A DNA stretch of 59,524 bases from the NCBI RefSeq assembly GCF_008033385.1, contig NZ_VOGY01000015.1:1-59524 (forward strand). The letters run 5' to 3'. Origin of the DNA: Algibacter pacificus. Its GTDB lineage: Bacteria; Bacteroidota; Bacteroidia; Flavobacteriales; Flavobacteriaceae. The notes under the pieces are model-generated. The model searched no databases, had not been told where the DNA came from, and worked only from the letters and a program-made list of their open reading frames with translations. Made by a program: the position numbers and the translations under genes. Shown here piece after piece: positions 8,703 to 17,039 of this stretch (its first letter is position 1; every line of letters starts with the position of its first letter).

Positions 8703-10137
8703 TCCACCAAACTGGGCTGTTAATACTGTTGTTATCTGTTCTGGCTGCTGCTTTAGAATAGTTATCGGCATTTAGCGTTGCTTCTTCTGCAGGATATGGC
8801 ATTCTTACCGGTATTGCATCGTTGTTTAAACTGGCAGAAATGGTTTTTAATTCAGGGAATCCTGTACGGTTATATTCTATCCAACCTTCGTAACCGTTAA
8901 TGGTGTTGGCAATCCATTTTTGAGTAATAATTTGCTCTAAAGGCGTTTTGTTGGTGGCATTAAAAGCAGCGGTTCCTGTTAGGTAATTTTCAGGTAAATC
9001 CGTATTCCAATACTCAAAAGCTAGTGTTACGCCTGTTTCATAAAGTTGTTTGGCATTAGCAGTTATTAGATTTTTGGTAGCAGCTTCCGCGAAAGCGAAA
9101 TAAACTTCCCAAGCAGTTATAAAATTAGCGTCTAAAGTCGATGTATCTTCCCTAAACATGGTTCCCGCTAATGAGTAATTGGCAAGTTTTGGAGTGGTAG
9201 CTGCACCGTCGATACCATTTAAAAGGCCATTAAACTCGTTTGTAGTAGAGTTAGAGAATGGCCTAAAAAGAGTGCTTAATCTAGGGTCGTTAAAATGGGT
9301 TAAAATATCTTCCATAGTTTCAGATAATACAAAATTGTTAAAATCCCCAACTCGTAATTGTGCTAATCTAAAACTGTTAGGGTCTGAGTTTGTAAAATCG
9401 AACACCGCATTTTGTGTGTTGTTTTTTATATAGTTGTCATTGTTAAAAAGAGTTTGTAAATCGGATGAAACATCTATTTTATCTGAGATTCTGATAAGAC
9501 TTTTAATTTTTAATGAATTAGCAAACCTAATCCATGCTTGTAAATCACCATTAAACAAAATATCGCCTTCTAAAGTAATGGCATCGTTGTAATTTTGAAT
9601 AGCGATTATGCCTTTGTCTAGGTTGTCTAAAATACCATCTTCACTGGTGTAAATATCTTCTTGATTGTTATAGGCAGGTGTTACACTTCCGTCTACGCCA
9701 TTAAAAGCTTCAAAATAAGGCACATCTCCAAATAAATCTGTTAATCCTGCTGCCATGTATGCTTTAAGAATTAACGCAGGTCCTTCGTATACTTTATAAG
9801 CGTTTATAGTTTTAGCTTGATTTAAAATAATTTCATTATCACGTAAATTGGTGTAAAATATAGGCCAAGGGTTTCCTCCTAATTGTGGCGATTTAAGTGC
9901 GTGTCTATCAAATAAATTAAAGTCTAATGCAGTTCTGTGTTGCGATAATAAATCGCCTGCTACAAAACCTTCATAGCTCATTTCTTCTCCAAAATTATAA
10001 ATAACTTGGCGTAATAATAAGCTTGGTTGTACCGAAACGGGAGCGTTTGGGTTGGTGTTTATGTCTTGAAAGTCGTCGGTACAGCTAGTTGTAAACAAAA
10101 GACTTAAAATGAATACTATATATGTTGTATGTTTCAT
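8695..10137 (-). CDS. SusD/RagB-family outer-membrane lipoprotein
   Basis: The 480-residue protein has a lipoprotein signal peptide with TTSC at the processing site. The SusD-like N-terminal signature DFQDINTNPNAP follows, then a helical repeat body with SusD-type segments such as ALILKAYMAAGLTDLFGDVPY. It belongs to the SusD-like_2 branch rather than classical starch SusD. It should cap the SusC barrel encoded 42 bases upstream and select the ligand. Co-transcription with arsenosugar-type genes on both sides points to an arsenosugar, an arsenolipid-related or another sugar-phosphate-like compound, which is inference. The stop overlaps the symporter start. Confidence 0.9.
   Translation of the reverse strand: MKHTTYIVFILSLLFTTSCTDDFQDINTNPNAPVSVQPSLLLRQVIYNFGEEMSYEGFVAGDLLSQHRTALDFNLFDRHALKSPQLGGNPWPIFYTNLRDNEIILNQAKTINAYKVYEGPALILKAYMAAGLTDLFGDVPYFEAFNGVDGSVTPAYNNQEDIYTSEDGILDNLDKGIIAIQNYNDAITLEGDILFNGDLQAWIRFANSLKIKSLIRISDKIDVSSDLQTLFNNDNYIKNNTQNAVFDFTNSDPNSFRLAQLRVGDFNNFVLSETMEDILTHFNDPRLSTLFRPFSNSTTNEFNGLLNGIDGAATTPKLANYSLAGTMFREDTSTLDANFITAWEVYFAFAEAATKNLITANAKQLYETGVTLAFEYWNTDLPENYLTGTAAFNATNKTPLEQIITQKWIANTINGYEGWIEYNRTGFPELKTISASLNNDAIPVRMPYPAEEATLNADNYSKAAARTDNNSINSPVWWNE
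9085..9100 (-). repeat. Dispersed 17-bp motif, copy 2
   Basis: On the minus strand this reads TTTCGCTTTCGCGGAA, identical to copy 1 over 16 bases, and lies in frame inside the SusD gene, where it encodes FAFAE. Confidence 0.7.
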
Positions 10138-10154
10138 AAAATGACTAGTTTGTG

Positions 10155-10171
10155 TTTCCGCAAAAGCGAAA
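10155..10171 (-). repeat. Dispersed 17-bp motif, copy 3 (one mismatch)
   Basis: The minus strand reads TTTCGCTTTTGCGGAAA in the 42-bp gap between the SusC and SusD genes, differing by one base from copy 1. Confidence 0.6.
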
Positions 10172-10179
10172 AACTATTT

Positions 10180-13100
10180 TTAAAAATTAATACCAATTTT
10201 AAAACCGATACTTCTTGTTGTGGCATAGCTTAAATCTTCTACACCACTTACTAAACCATTGCCTTGAACAGCAATTTGCTCAGGATCAAAATGTGGATTT
10301 TCGGTAATAGCGAACAAATTGTTTCCGGTAAGCGATAGGTTTAAATCACTTCCATTTTTTAAGCCTAAAAGCCCTTTTTTTAATTTAAAATTATAACCAA
10401 TAGCAAACTGGCGTAGTTTTAAAAAGGAAGCATCATATATATTATTCTCTTCATGATTTCTATCGTAAAACTGTCTGAAATAACTTTCTGCAGAAACAGC
10501 GACAGTATTTGCTAAACCCGTAGTTTGGTTAACGCCTTGAGCAACAATACCAGACTCTGGTCTAAACGCAGTTTCTGCTAATTGGCCACCAACATTCCCT
10601 AAGGCACGTGTTCTAGACACTATTTCGCCACCTTGTCTCCAATCGAAAAGAAAATTTAAATTCCAGTTTTTGTAATTGAAATTATTATTCCATCCTAAAG
10701 TAAAATCAGGATTGTAATTGCCGAGTTTTTGTAAATTATTATCGGCAATAAATTCGCCGTTATCATTTATTATAAATTCACCCTCACTGTTTTTTAAATA
10801 CCCTGTGCCGTAAAAATCGCCAATACGTCCGCCTTCTTCCACTTGAAACCAAACGGTTTGGTTGGCGCTATCGTAAATTCGGCTAAAAGCGAGTGTTAAT
10901 CGGCCATCGTTTTGTGGTAAGTTTTCTATTGTAGATCGGTTAGTGGCAAAATTAAAAGTGCTATGCCATTTAAAGTTTTTGTTTTTAATAGGAGTAATGC
11001 CTAAAACAATTTCAACGCCTTGTGTGTTTACTTCGCCACCATTTACAACCTGCTGATTATAACCAGAGGAAATGGCAATGGGTAACGAAATAATTTGATC
11101 TTTGGTTGTCGCGTTGTAATAGGTGAAATCTAAATTGATACGGTTTTTAAAGAATCGTAAATCGGTTCCAATCTCGTAACTTGTAGTTTGTTCGGGTTTT
11201 AAATTAGCGTTAGGTATAAAATCTTGGTTGCTAAATGTTGGCTGACCATTAAATGGTGTTTGCGATACAAAAGCTCCCGAGGTTTGAAAAGCACCAGTAT
11301 CGTTACCAACTTGGGCAACACTTGCGCGTAGTTTAGCAAAAGATATCGCATTTGGTAATTGAGCAACATTAGATAAAACAAAACTAGCAGAAGCAGAAGG
11401 ATAGAAAAATGATGTGCCATCGACAGAAAATGGTGTTGCTAAGGCGCTAGACCAATCGTTACGTCCTGTAATATCTAAAAATAAATAATTTTTGTAGCCT
11501 AATTTTGCAATACCGTAAAGTGAATTGATGCGCTTATTGCTTTCAAATTGAAAAACTTCTATGGGTGAAGCTGCATTGTTTAAACTAAAAATTCCTGGTT
11601 GCGCTAAGTTTACGGTTTGAGATTGTTTTGTAGAAGCAGTTTGGTCTAACCGATTACCACCAGCAGAAATATCAAAAGAAAAATCGCCAAATTGGTTTTT
11701 GTAATTGATTAAAAAATCGGTGTTAACTTCTCTGTATTTAACATCGTGCTCGGCGTAAGCACCATTTTTAAAACGGTTACTGCTAAAGTTTCTTAGTAGT
11801 TGTCTAGTTTCGCTACTATAATCCATTCCCGTTCTTAACGAAACACTTAAATGATCTGTGATTTGTTGTTTTAAAGCAATGTTTCCAAAAATTCTATCGC
11901 GATTAAAAGCATTTCTATTTTCTAATAAAATAAAATAAGGATTATCGAAAAACGTATAGTTAAACGCGAATTGTTGCACGCCTTCTAAACCAGGTTGCCA
12001 ATAGTTTTTTAAGCTATTAATATTTAAAGACCGTGGTCCCCAAGCAACAAGAGAGTAGTTTACGTTTTCACTTCCGTAACCGTTAGATGGTCTGTTGTCG
12101 CTACTTGAATTTACGTAACTTATAGAAGTGTTTATTTCTGTGTTTTCCGAAGGTTTAAAATTTAGTTTTGTAGCCACAGTTTGGCGGTCTAGATTTACAC
12201 CTGGAATAATAGATTCGCTTCTTAAATCGGTAAACGATAATCGATAACTACCCGTATCAAATCCATTCGAAATAGATATGTTGTTAGATGTGGTTACGCC
12301 TGTTTGGTAAAAGTCTTTTAAGTTGTTTGGGTTAGAGTTAAAAGGTGTTGCTGTAATAGGCAAGTCGTTATATAATGCTGTATCGCCTCCGCGAACAAAA
12401 GATCCATCAGGGAGTTGTACGGGACTATCAAATTGCGGAATTAAATTTCCAGCATCCAATCGTGGTCCCCAAGAATAGGTGATATTGTCGCTTGTGCCAC
12501 CACCTAAACCATCGACGTATTCGAACGCGCCAGATTGCCCTTGGCCATATTCATTTTGAAAATCGGGAAGTTTAAAAGCAGAATCGATAGTAACCGATGA
12601 ATTTAAGCTTACTTGAAATCCTTTTTGGTTGTTTCCGTCTTTCGTTTTTATAACAATAACACCGTTTGAGGCTCTGGTTCCGTAAAGCGCAGCAGCACTA
12701 GCGCCTTTTAAAACGGTTACCGATTCTATATCGTCTGGGTTAACTTCCATGGCGCCATTTCCAAAATCTATTTCTTGAAAACCAGCAGCAGCTTCGTTAG
12801 TGAAATTAAAAACGGTTTCGTTGTTAATTGGTGTACCATCGACAATAAAAAGCGGATTGTTGTTAGAGAACGATGCTTCGCCTCGAATAGTAATTTTAGA
12901 AGTAGATCCTACACCTGTTGCGCCTTGCGTAACGGAAATTCCTGCTAGTTTACCTTGTAAATTATCAAGAAAGTTAACTGTTTTTACTTCGGTTAAGCTT
13001 TCATGTTTTATGGATTGAACAGAGTAGCCTAAAGCTTTAGATTCGCGTTTTATGCCCAAGGCAGTAATTACAACTTCGTTAAGCGCAGCAGCATCTTCTA

Positions 13101-13371
13101 CTAAACTTACGTTTATTATGGTGTTGTTTGCTACGGCAACGGTTTTTGTTTTGTAGCCTATATAGGAAAATTTTAAAAGACTCGATTTAGAATTTACATC
13201 TATAGTGTAGTTTCCGTTTTCGTCGGTAATGGTTCCGGTTTTATTGCTCGTAATATTTACAAACGGGAGGGGAGTGTTGGTTTTAGAATCTGTAACACGA
13301 CCGGTTATAGTTGTTTGTGCATGCGAAATACTAAATATAGCAAACGTCATGCATAGTAAAATATGCTTCAT
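10180..13371 (-). CDS. SusC/RagA-family TonB-dependent outer-membrane transporter
   Basis: The 1063-residue protein has a signal peptide (1-18), a carboxypeptidase-regulatory-like domain (about 20-95), and a TonB plug with VTVLKGASAAALYGTRAS and the GVIVIKTK strand. A roughly 22-strand beta-barrel follows and ends in FKIGINF with a terminal Phe. No STN signalling domain is present, so it is not of the FecA-like regulated type, unlike the SusC at 36484. With the SusD next to it, it should move an unknown ligand across the outer membrane using energy from the ExbB-ExbD-TonB system. It lies 53 nt downstream of a DUF2064 gene in the arsenosugar-type cluster. Confidence 0.93.
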   Translation of the reverse strand: MKHILLCMTFAIFSISHAQTTITGRVTDSKTNTPLPFVNITSNKTGTITDENGNYTIDVNSKSSLLKFSYIGYKTKTVAVANNTIINVSLVEDAAALNEVVITALGIKRESKALGYSVQSIKHESLTEVKTVNFLDNLQGKLAGISVTQGATGVGSTSKITIRGEASFSNNNPLFIVDGTPINNETVFNFTNEAAAGFQEIDFGNGAMEVNPDDIESVTVLKGASAAALYGTRASNGVIVIKTKDGNNQKGFQVSLNSSVTIDSAFKLPDFQNEYGQGQSGAFEYVDGLGGGTSDNITYSWGPRLDAGNLIPQFDSPVQLPDGSFVRGGDTALYNDLPITATPFNSNPNNLKDFYQTGVTTSNNISISNGFDTGSYRLSFTDLRSESIIPGVNLDRQTVATKLNFKPSENTEINTSISYVNSSSDNRPSNGYGSENVNYSLVAWGPRSLNINSLKNYWQPGLEGVQQFAFNYTFFDNPYFILLENRNAFNRDRIFGNIALKQQITDHLSVSLRTGMDYSSETRQLLRNFSSNRFKNGAYAEHDVKYREVNTDFLINYKNQFGDFSFDISAGGNRLDQTASTKQSQTVNLAQPGIFSLNNAASPIEVFQFESNKRINSLYGIAKLGYKNYLFLDITGRNDWSSALATPFSVDGTSFFYPSASASFVLSNVAQLPNAISFAKLRASVAQVGNDTGAFQTSGAFVSQTPFNGQPTFSNQDFIPNANLKPEQTTSYEIGTDLRFFKNRINLDFTYYNATTKDQIISLPIAISSGYNQQVVNGGEVNTQGVEIVLGITPIKNKNFKWHSTFNFATNRSTIENLPQNDGRLTLAFSRIYDSANQTVWFQVEEGGRIGDFYGTGYLKNSEGEFIINDNGEFIADNNLQKLGNYNPDFTLGWNNNFNYKNWNLNFLFDWRQGGEIVSRTRALGNVGGQLAETAFRPESGIVAQGVNQTTGLANTVAVSAESYFRQFYDRNHEENNIYDASFLKLRQFAIGYNFKLKKGLLGLKNGSDLNLSLTGNNLFAITENPHFDPEQIAVQGNGLVSGVEDLSYATTRSIGFKIGINF

Positions 13372-13424
13372 TATAAAGGGTAAAAGTTAGTGTAATCTTC
13401 GAAAAGATTTTTTAATTATGTTAT

Positions 13425-14108
13425 TTATAAATGAAGTATAGCAGGAGATCCCTTGTTGTATTGCCTATTTAAAATGAAGTTATAAAAGGCAATATTGTAA
13501 TAAGCTATTATTTTTGAAATGTTTAAAATAGATTGAAGTAAAATCGATTTTATGGTAGTCGAAATACTTTTGAAACTATTTAAAACTAGTTTTATATCTG
13601 AAGCATTATCAATATCTGTTAATACTTCTAAATAATGAATGTTAGATTTTTTAGAAGCTAAAACTTTAGAAATGCTTCTGTTTAAATTGGTGGTTTGCCA
13701 AGGTAGTTTTAGAAAAACATCGGGATTAAACTGTTGTTTTTTTAATCCCATTAAATAAAAACCACCATCTGTAGAAGGCCCTAAAACAACATGGTGTGTT
13801 TTTAGTTTCTCGACAGTTTTTAAAATATGTTTACTTGTTAGGTGTGGCGTATCGTTACCAATAGTAATTACGCTATTATAACCTTGGTTGTAAACGGCTT
13901 GTATGGCATTTGTAAAGCGTTCGCCAAAGTTAGCACCAACTTGCTGCGCTTCGTTAAAATGAAAATAAGGTAAGCCTGTTTTTTTTACAATATTAATAGT
14001 TTGAAGATTTAAGGCTTCAAACAAACTGCTTGATGAAATTGGTTTGGAAACCAGCTCCTTCTCGGCAGAGTTCGCAAAAATTAATATGGCTATTTTATTT
14101 TCTTTCAT
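13425..14108 (-). CDS. DUF2064 protein, diverged TIGR04282-like paralogue
   Basis: The 227-residue protein keeps the core of the DUF2064 fold (IGNDTPHL, and GPSTDGGFYLMGL matching the GPAEDGGYYLVGL of the copy at 5392). It lacks the N-terminal GK..TRL nucleotide-contacting segment, which here reads FANSAEKELVSKPI. It also has a different C-terminal tail of about 45 residues, rich in Ile and Tyr, ending in NKGSPAILHL. The gene starts 2 nt after the arsS stop, so the two are surely co-expressed. It may be a catalytically altered partner of the other copy or may use a different donor. Confidence 0.8.
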   Translation of the reverse strand: MKENKIAILIFANSAEKELVSKPISSSSLFEALNLQTINIVKKTGLPYFHFNEAQQVGANFGERFTNAIQAVYNQGYNSVITIGNDTPHLTSKHILKTVEKLKTHHVVLGPSTDGGFYLMGLKKQQFNPDVFLKLPWQTTNLNRSISKVLASKKSNIHYLEVLTDIDNASDIKLVLNSFKSISTTIKSILLQSILNISKIIAYYNIAFYNFILNRQYNKGSPAILHL

Positions 14109-14110
14109 CT

Positions 14111-15169
14111 TTATGCAACCACGCCTTGACAGCTACTTCCTGCACCCGCAGTGCACCCGTAACAATGTTGAGAAATTACTATGTTTCTGCCTTCTAGCAG
14201 TTCTTCGTTGTATTCGCTAATGTGTTTGGCTTTACTATTTACGGGTAAATCGAGCATTTGATTAAAATCGCAATCAAATAAATAACCATCCCAACTTATA
14301 GATAGGGTGTTGGTACACATTACGTTTTTAACCGCCGACGGATTGTATGCTTCTACAAGAGAATACATATAATCTTCGTAATTTTCTGAAGCAATAAGGA
14401 AATCTAAAAACCTTGCGATAGGTAAATTTGTAATCGCAAATAAATTATGAAACTGAATATCGAAATCGTCTTTTAACGCTTTTTTGAAATCTTTTTCCAT
14501 AGCCACTTGGTCTCCTGGTAAAAAGGCTCCCGATGGGTTGTAAACTAAATCTAAGCGTAAATCGCTGCCTGGCATGCCATAGCCTATGGCGTTGAGGTCT
14601 TGCAAAGCTCTAATAGATTTATCGAAAACACCATCACCACGTTGTTTGTCGGTTTTTCCGCGTGTCCAGTGTGGCATAGAGCTTACTACGTGTACGTTGT
14701 GTTTTTTAAAGAACTCTGGTAAATCGTAGTATTTTTTATTGGCTCTAATAATGGTTAAGTTAGAACGTACAATAAAATCTTTAATGCCCGCTTTTGCGGC
14801 TTCTTCTACAAACCAACGGAAATCGGGGTTCATTTCTGGTGCACCACCAGTTAAATCGAGTGTGTGTGCCCCTGTATTTTTTATAACCTCTAGGCATTGG
14901 CGCATGGTATCGCGCGTCATGATTTCTTTTCGGTCTGGACCTGCATCTACATGGCAATGGTCGCAAACTTGGTTACACATGTAGCCTACGTTTATTTGTA
15001 GTATTTCTAGTTTTTTCGCTTTAAGCGGAAATTGGCCTGTTTCGGATATTTTATCTTTAAAGGTTGGTAATTCTCCATTTTTGAAGATGCCGTTCGATAA
15101 TATTTCGAGTTGCCTGTTACTATTTGCTAAGTCGCTGTCGCGCTTTTGTAAAGACTTTGTTGCTGCCAT
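14111..15169 (-). CDS. arsS: Arsenosugar biosynthesis radical SAM protein ArsS
   Basis: The 352-residue protein has the radical SAM cluster motif CNQVCDHC (Cys65, Cys69, Cys72), the SAM-contacting LDLTGGAPEMNP segment, and a C-terminal DUF3641-type cysteine region with HCYGC and SSCQG (Cys336, 339, 347). In ArsS enzymes the adenosyl group of SAM is joined to a methylated trivalent arsenical, giving a 5'-dimethylarsinoyl-adenosine, the committed step towards arsenosugars. No ArsM-type arsenite methyltransferase is present in this window, so the methylated substrate must be made elsewhere or imported. It is the second gene of the cluster, after the peroxidase-like gene. Confidence 0.92.
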   Translation of the reverse strand: MAATKSLQKRDSDLANSNRQLEILSNGIFKNGELPTFKDKISETGQFPLKAKKLEILQINVGYMCNQVCDHCHVDAGPDRKEIMTRDTMRQCLEVIKNTGAHTLDLTGGAPEMNPDFRWFVEEAAKAGIKDFIVRSNLTIIRANKKYYDLPEFFKKHNVHVVSSMPHWTRGKTDKQRGDGVFDKSIRALQDLNAIGYGMPGSDLRLDLVYNPSGAFLPGDQVAMEKDFKKALKDDFDIQFHNLFAITNLPIARFLDFLIASENYEDYMYSLVEAYNPSAVKNVMCTNTLSISWDGYLFDCDFNQMLDLPVNSKAKHISEYNEELLEGRNIVISQHCYGCTAGAGSSCQGVVA

Positions 15170-15240
15170 TAATTGTTTTTACAGTTTTTTTATAAATTAA
15201 GATGTTGTTTTAGTTTTTAAAACTGCACCTGGCGGATAGT

Positions 15241-15340
15241 TGCGCTAGGGATTGTAGCATTGTTGGAGCTCTTTTTGTGTTGTTGCACCTATGCAACACA
15301 AAAAAGCGACTGCGAAAAGCCCGACCCTTGGGTAGCGCCC
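15241..15340 (-). repeat. Intergenic palindromic repeat element, copy 1 (about 100 bp)
   Basis: On the minus strand the element begins GGGCGCTACCCAAGGGTCGGG, contains a central stem (13 base pairs with a 3-nt bulge, around 15272-15307), then GAGCTC, and ends AATCCCTAGCGCA. The same order of blocks occurs at 49733-49818, with shared termini but a different centre. The element fills the gap between the peroxidase-like gene and arsS. A 7-bp inverted repeat (15233-15239 with 15346-15352) flanks it, and the right arm includes the peroxidase-like stop codon. Confidence 0.72.
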
Positions 15341-15345
15341 AAAAT

Positions 15346-15681
15346 CTATCCGTCTAATTTGTTTACTTTATTCATCATTTGTACGCCATGCACAAGGGTT
15401 GCACCACTTTTTATGGCTGCGCCAACGTGTATGGCTTCCATCATTTCTTCTTTGGTAATCCCGCGTTGCAAGCCGTCTTTGGTGTAAGCATCTATGCAAT
15501 AGGGGCATTGCTCGGTGTGAGCTACGGCAAGTGCTATTAATGATTTTTCGCGGGCTGTTAGTGCGCCTTCTTCGAATACTTTACCATAATAATCGAAAAA
15601 TTTGTTGCCCAATTCTTCGTTCCATTCTGTTATTTTTCCAAACTTTCTTAAATCGGCTGGATCGTAATATGTTTTTGACAT
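15346..15681 (-). CDS. Arsenosugar-associated AhpD/CMD-family peroxidase-like protein
   Basis: The 111-residue protein is a single carboxymuconolactone-decarboxylase/AhpD-like helical domain with the redox pair CPYC (Cys59, Cys62) in the usual EQCPYCIDAY context and the EEMMEAIHVG helix. AhpD-like proteins reduce disulfides or peroxides. The arsS-linked subgroup is annotated as peroxidase-like, but its substrate is not proven. It is the first gene of the cluster, 176 nt upstream of arsS with a repeat element in between. The last two codons and the stop fall inside the repeat's flanking inverted repeat. I see no clear TAnnTTTG promoter ahead of it. Confidence 0.85.
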   Translation of the reverse strand: MSKTYYDPADLRKFGKITEWNEELGNKFFDYYGKVFEEGALTAREKSLIALAVAHTEQCPYCIDAYTKDGLQRGITKEEMMEAIHVGAAIKSGATLVHGVQMMNKVNKLDG

Positions 15682-15746
15682 GTTTTTGTTTTTTACGAAA
15701 TAATGAAATCTATTTTTAATTGTCGAGTACTTTTGTGATTCTTAAC

Positions 15747-15781
15747 AAAAAAAGGCTCAAAATATTTTGAACCTTTTTTTT
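15747..15781 (-). terminator. Terminator of the acyl-CoA dehydrogenase gene
   Basis: A long A/T-flanked hairpin with the core GGTTCAAAATATTTTGAGCC on the minus strand contains one mismatch. A seven-T run follows it, starting 20 bases after the stop at 15802. Confidence 0.75.
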
Positions 15782-15801
15782 AGTGTATAAATCGGGAAGT
15801 T

Positions 15802-16944
15802 TTATGCTTTAATTAAACTTCTCGAAATAACAATTTTTTGTATTTCTGAAGTGCCTTCGTAAATCTGTGTTATTTTGGCATCTCGCATAAGGCGTTCTAC
15901 ATGATAATCTTTTACAAAACCATTACCACCATGTATTTGTACGGCTTCTACGGTGTGTTCCATAGCGACTTTACTGGCGTATAGTTTTGCCATGGCGCTC
16001 GATTTATCGTAATTTTTGCCTTGGTCTTTATCCCAAGCCGCTTTCATTACAAGCATTCTGGCAGCTTCTATATCTGTATACATATCGGCAAGTTTAAAGG
16101 CAATGGCTTGGTGATTGCAAATTTCGGTACCAAACGCTTTACGTTCTTTAGCGTATTTTAGGGCAAGTTCATAAGCGCCAGAGGCTATGCCTAGTGCTTG
16201 TGCAGCAATACCTATGCGACCTCCCGATAGTGTTTTCATGGCAAAACGAAAACCAGAGCCATTAGTGCCAATTCGGTTTGCTTTAGGGACTTTCACATCG
16301 TTAAATTGCAGGGTGTGGGTGTCGCTTCCGCGGATACCGAGCTTATCTTCTTTGGGGCCAATGTGGAAACCTTCCATGCCTTTTTCTAAAATAAACACGT
16401 TGATGCCGTGCGAGCCTTTATCACGATCGGTTTGTGCAACTACCAAATAAACATCGGCGCGGCCACCGTTTGTAATCCAGTTTTTTGTACCGTTAATAAT
16501 ATAGTGATCGCCATGGTCTATAGCTGTTGTTTTTTGAGATGTGGCATCGCTGCCTGCTTCGGGTTCGCTTAAACAAAAAGCACCTACAAATTGGCCTGTA
16601 GCTAGTTTTTTGAGGTATTTTTCTTTTTGTTCTTCGTTACCATAAGCTTCCAATCCGTAGCAAACTAAGGAGTTGTTTACAGAAACAATTACGGAGGCAG
16701 AGGCGTCTATTTTAGATAACTCTTCCATAATTAATACATACGAAATGGCGTCCATACCGCTTCCGCCATATTTTGGATCGACCATAACACCTAAAAAACC
16801 TAAGTCGCCCATTTTTTTAACGAGAGACTGCGGGAATTCTTGTTTGTTGTCGCGTTTAATAACGCCAGGGAGTAATTCTGTTTGCGCAAAATCGCGAGCA
16901 GCGTCACGTATCATAATATGTTCTTCGGAGAGTTTGAAATCCAT
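15802..16944 (-). CDS. Acyl-CoA dehydrogenase, short-chain type
   Basis: The 380-residue flavoenzyme matches bacterial butyryl/short-chain acyl-CoA dehydrogenases in length and motifs: AFCLSEPEAGSD (FAD/substrate loop), NGTKNWITNGG, RIGIAAQALGIA, the QIHGGNGF segment, and the active-site IYEGTSEIQ that carries the catalytic Glu near residue 366. It oxidises acyl-CoA to trans-2-enoyl-CoA and passes electrons to ETF. It is expressed alone: a promoter is visible at 16985-17015 and a terminator at 15747. A link to the neighbouring arsenosugar-type cluster is unlikely. Confidence 0.93.
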   Translation of the reverse strand: MDFKLSEEHIMIRDAARDFAQTELLPGVIKRDNKQEFPQSLVKKMGDLGFLGVMVDPKYGGSGMDAISYVLIMEELSKIDASASVIVSVNNSLVCYGLEAYGNEEQKEKYLKKLATGQFVGAFCLSEPEAGSDATSQKTTAIDHGDHYIINGTKNWITNGGRADVYLVVAQTDRDKGSHGINVFILEKGMEGFHIGPKEDKLGIRGSDTHTLQFNDVKVPKANRIGTNGSGFRFAMKTLSGGRIGIAAQALGIASGAYELALKYAKERKAFGTEICNHQAIAFKLADMYTDIEAARMLVMKAAWDKDQGKNYDKSSAMAKLYASKVAMEHTVEAVQIHGGNGFVKDYHVERLMRDAKITQIYEGTSEIQKIVISRSLIKA

Positions 16945-16984
16945 AATTCGTAATTAAAAGGTGTTAAAAAGAAAAGACTGTTTT

Positions 16985-17015
16985 CAAATATAGGTTTTTA
17001 GTGTGAATATTTCAA
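16985..17015 (-). promoter_or_regulatory. Promoter of the acyl-CoA dehydrogenase gene
   Basis: The minus strand carries TATATTTG (16985-16992), a perfect TAnnTTTG box, about 40 bases before the ATG, with a TTG (17013-17015) 20 bases further upstream. It lies in the 95-bp interval shared with divergent anmK. Confidence 0.65.
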
Positions 17016-17039
17016 TGGGTATTGTTATTTTTACAAGCG

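Noticed and set aside
7359-8771. Longer version of the Na+ symporter starting at 8771
   Set aside because: It would overlap the SusD gene by 77 nt and add an atypical polar N-terminus. The ATG at 8702 gives a normal start and an 8-nt overlap like others in the cluster.
15011-15031. Sequence CGCTTTAAGCGGAAAT in arsS as a fifth copy of the 17-bp motif
   Set aside because: The centre differs (AAGCGG instead of CGCGG), so it is only a partial match and may be chance.
15260-15487. 75-codon plus-strand frame over the repeat element and the peroxidase-like gene
   Set aside because: It overlaps a well-supported gene on the opposite strand and a structured repeat, and its translation has no domain.
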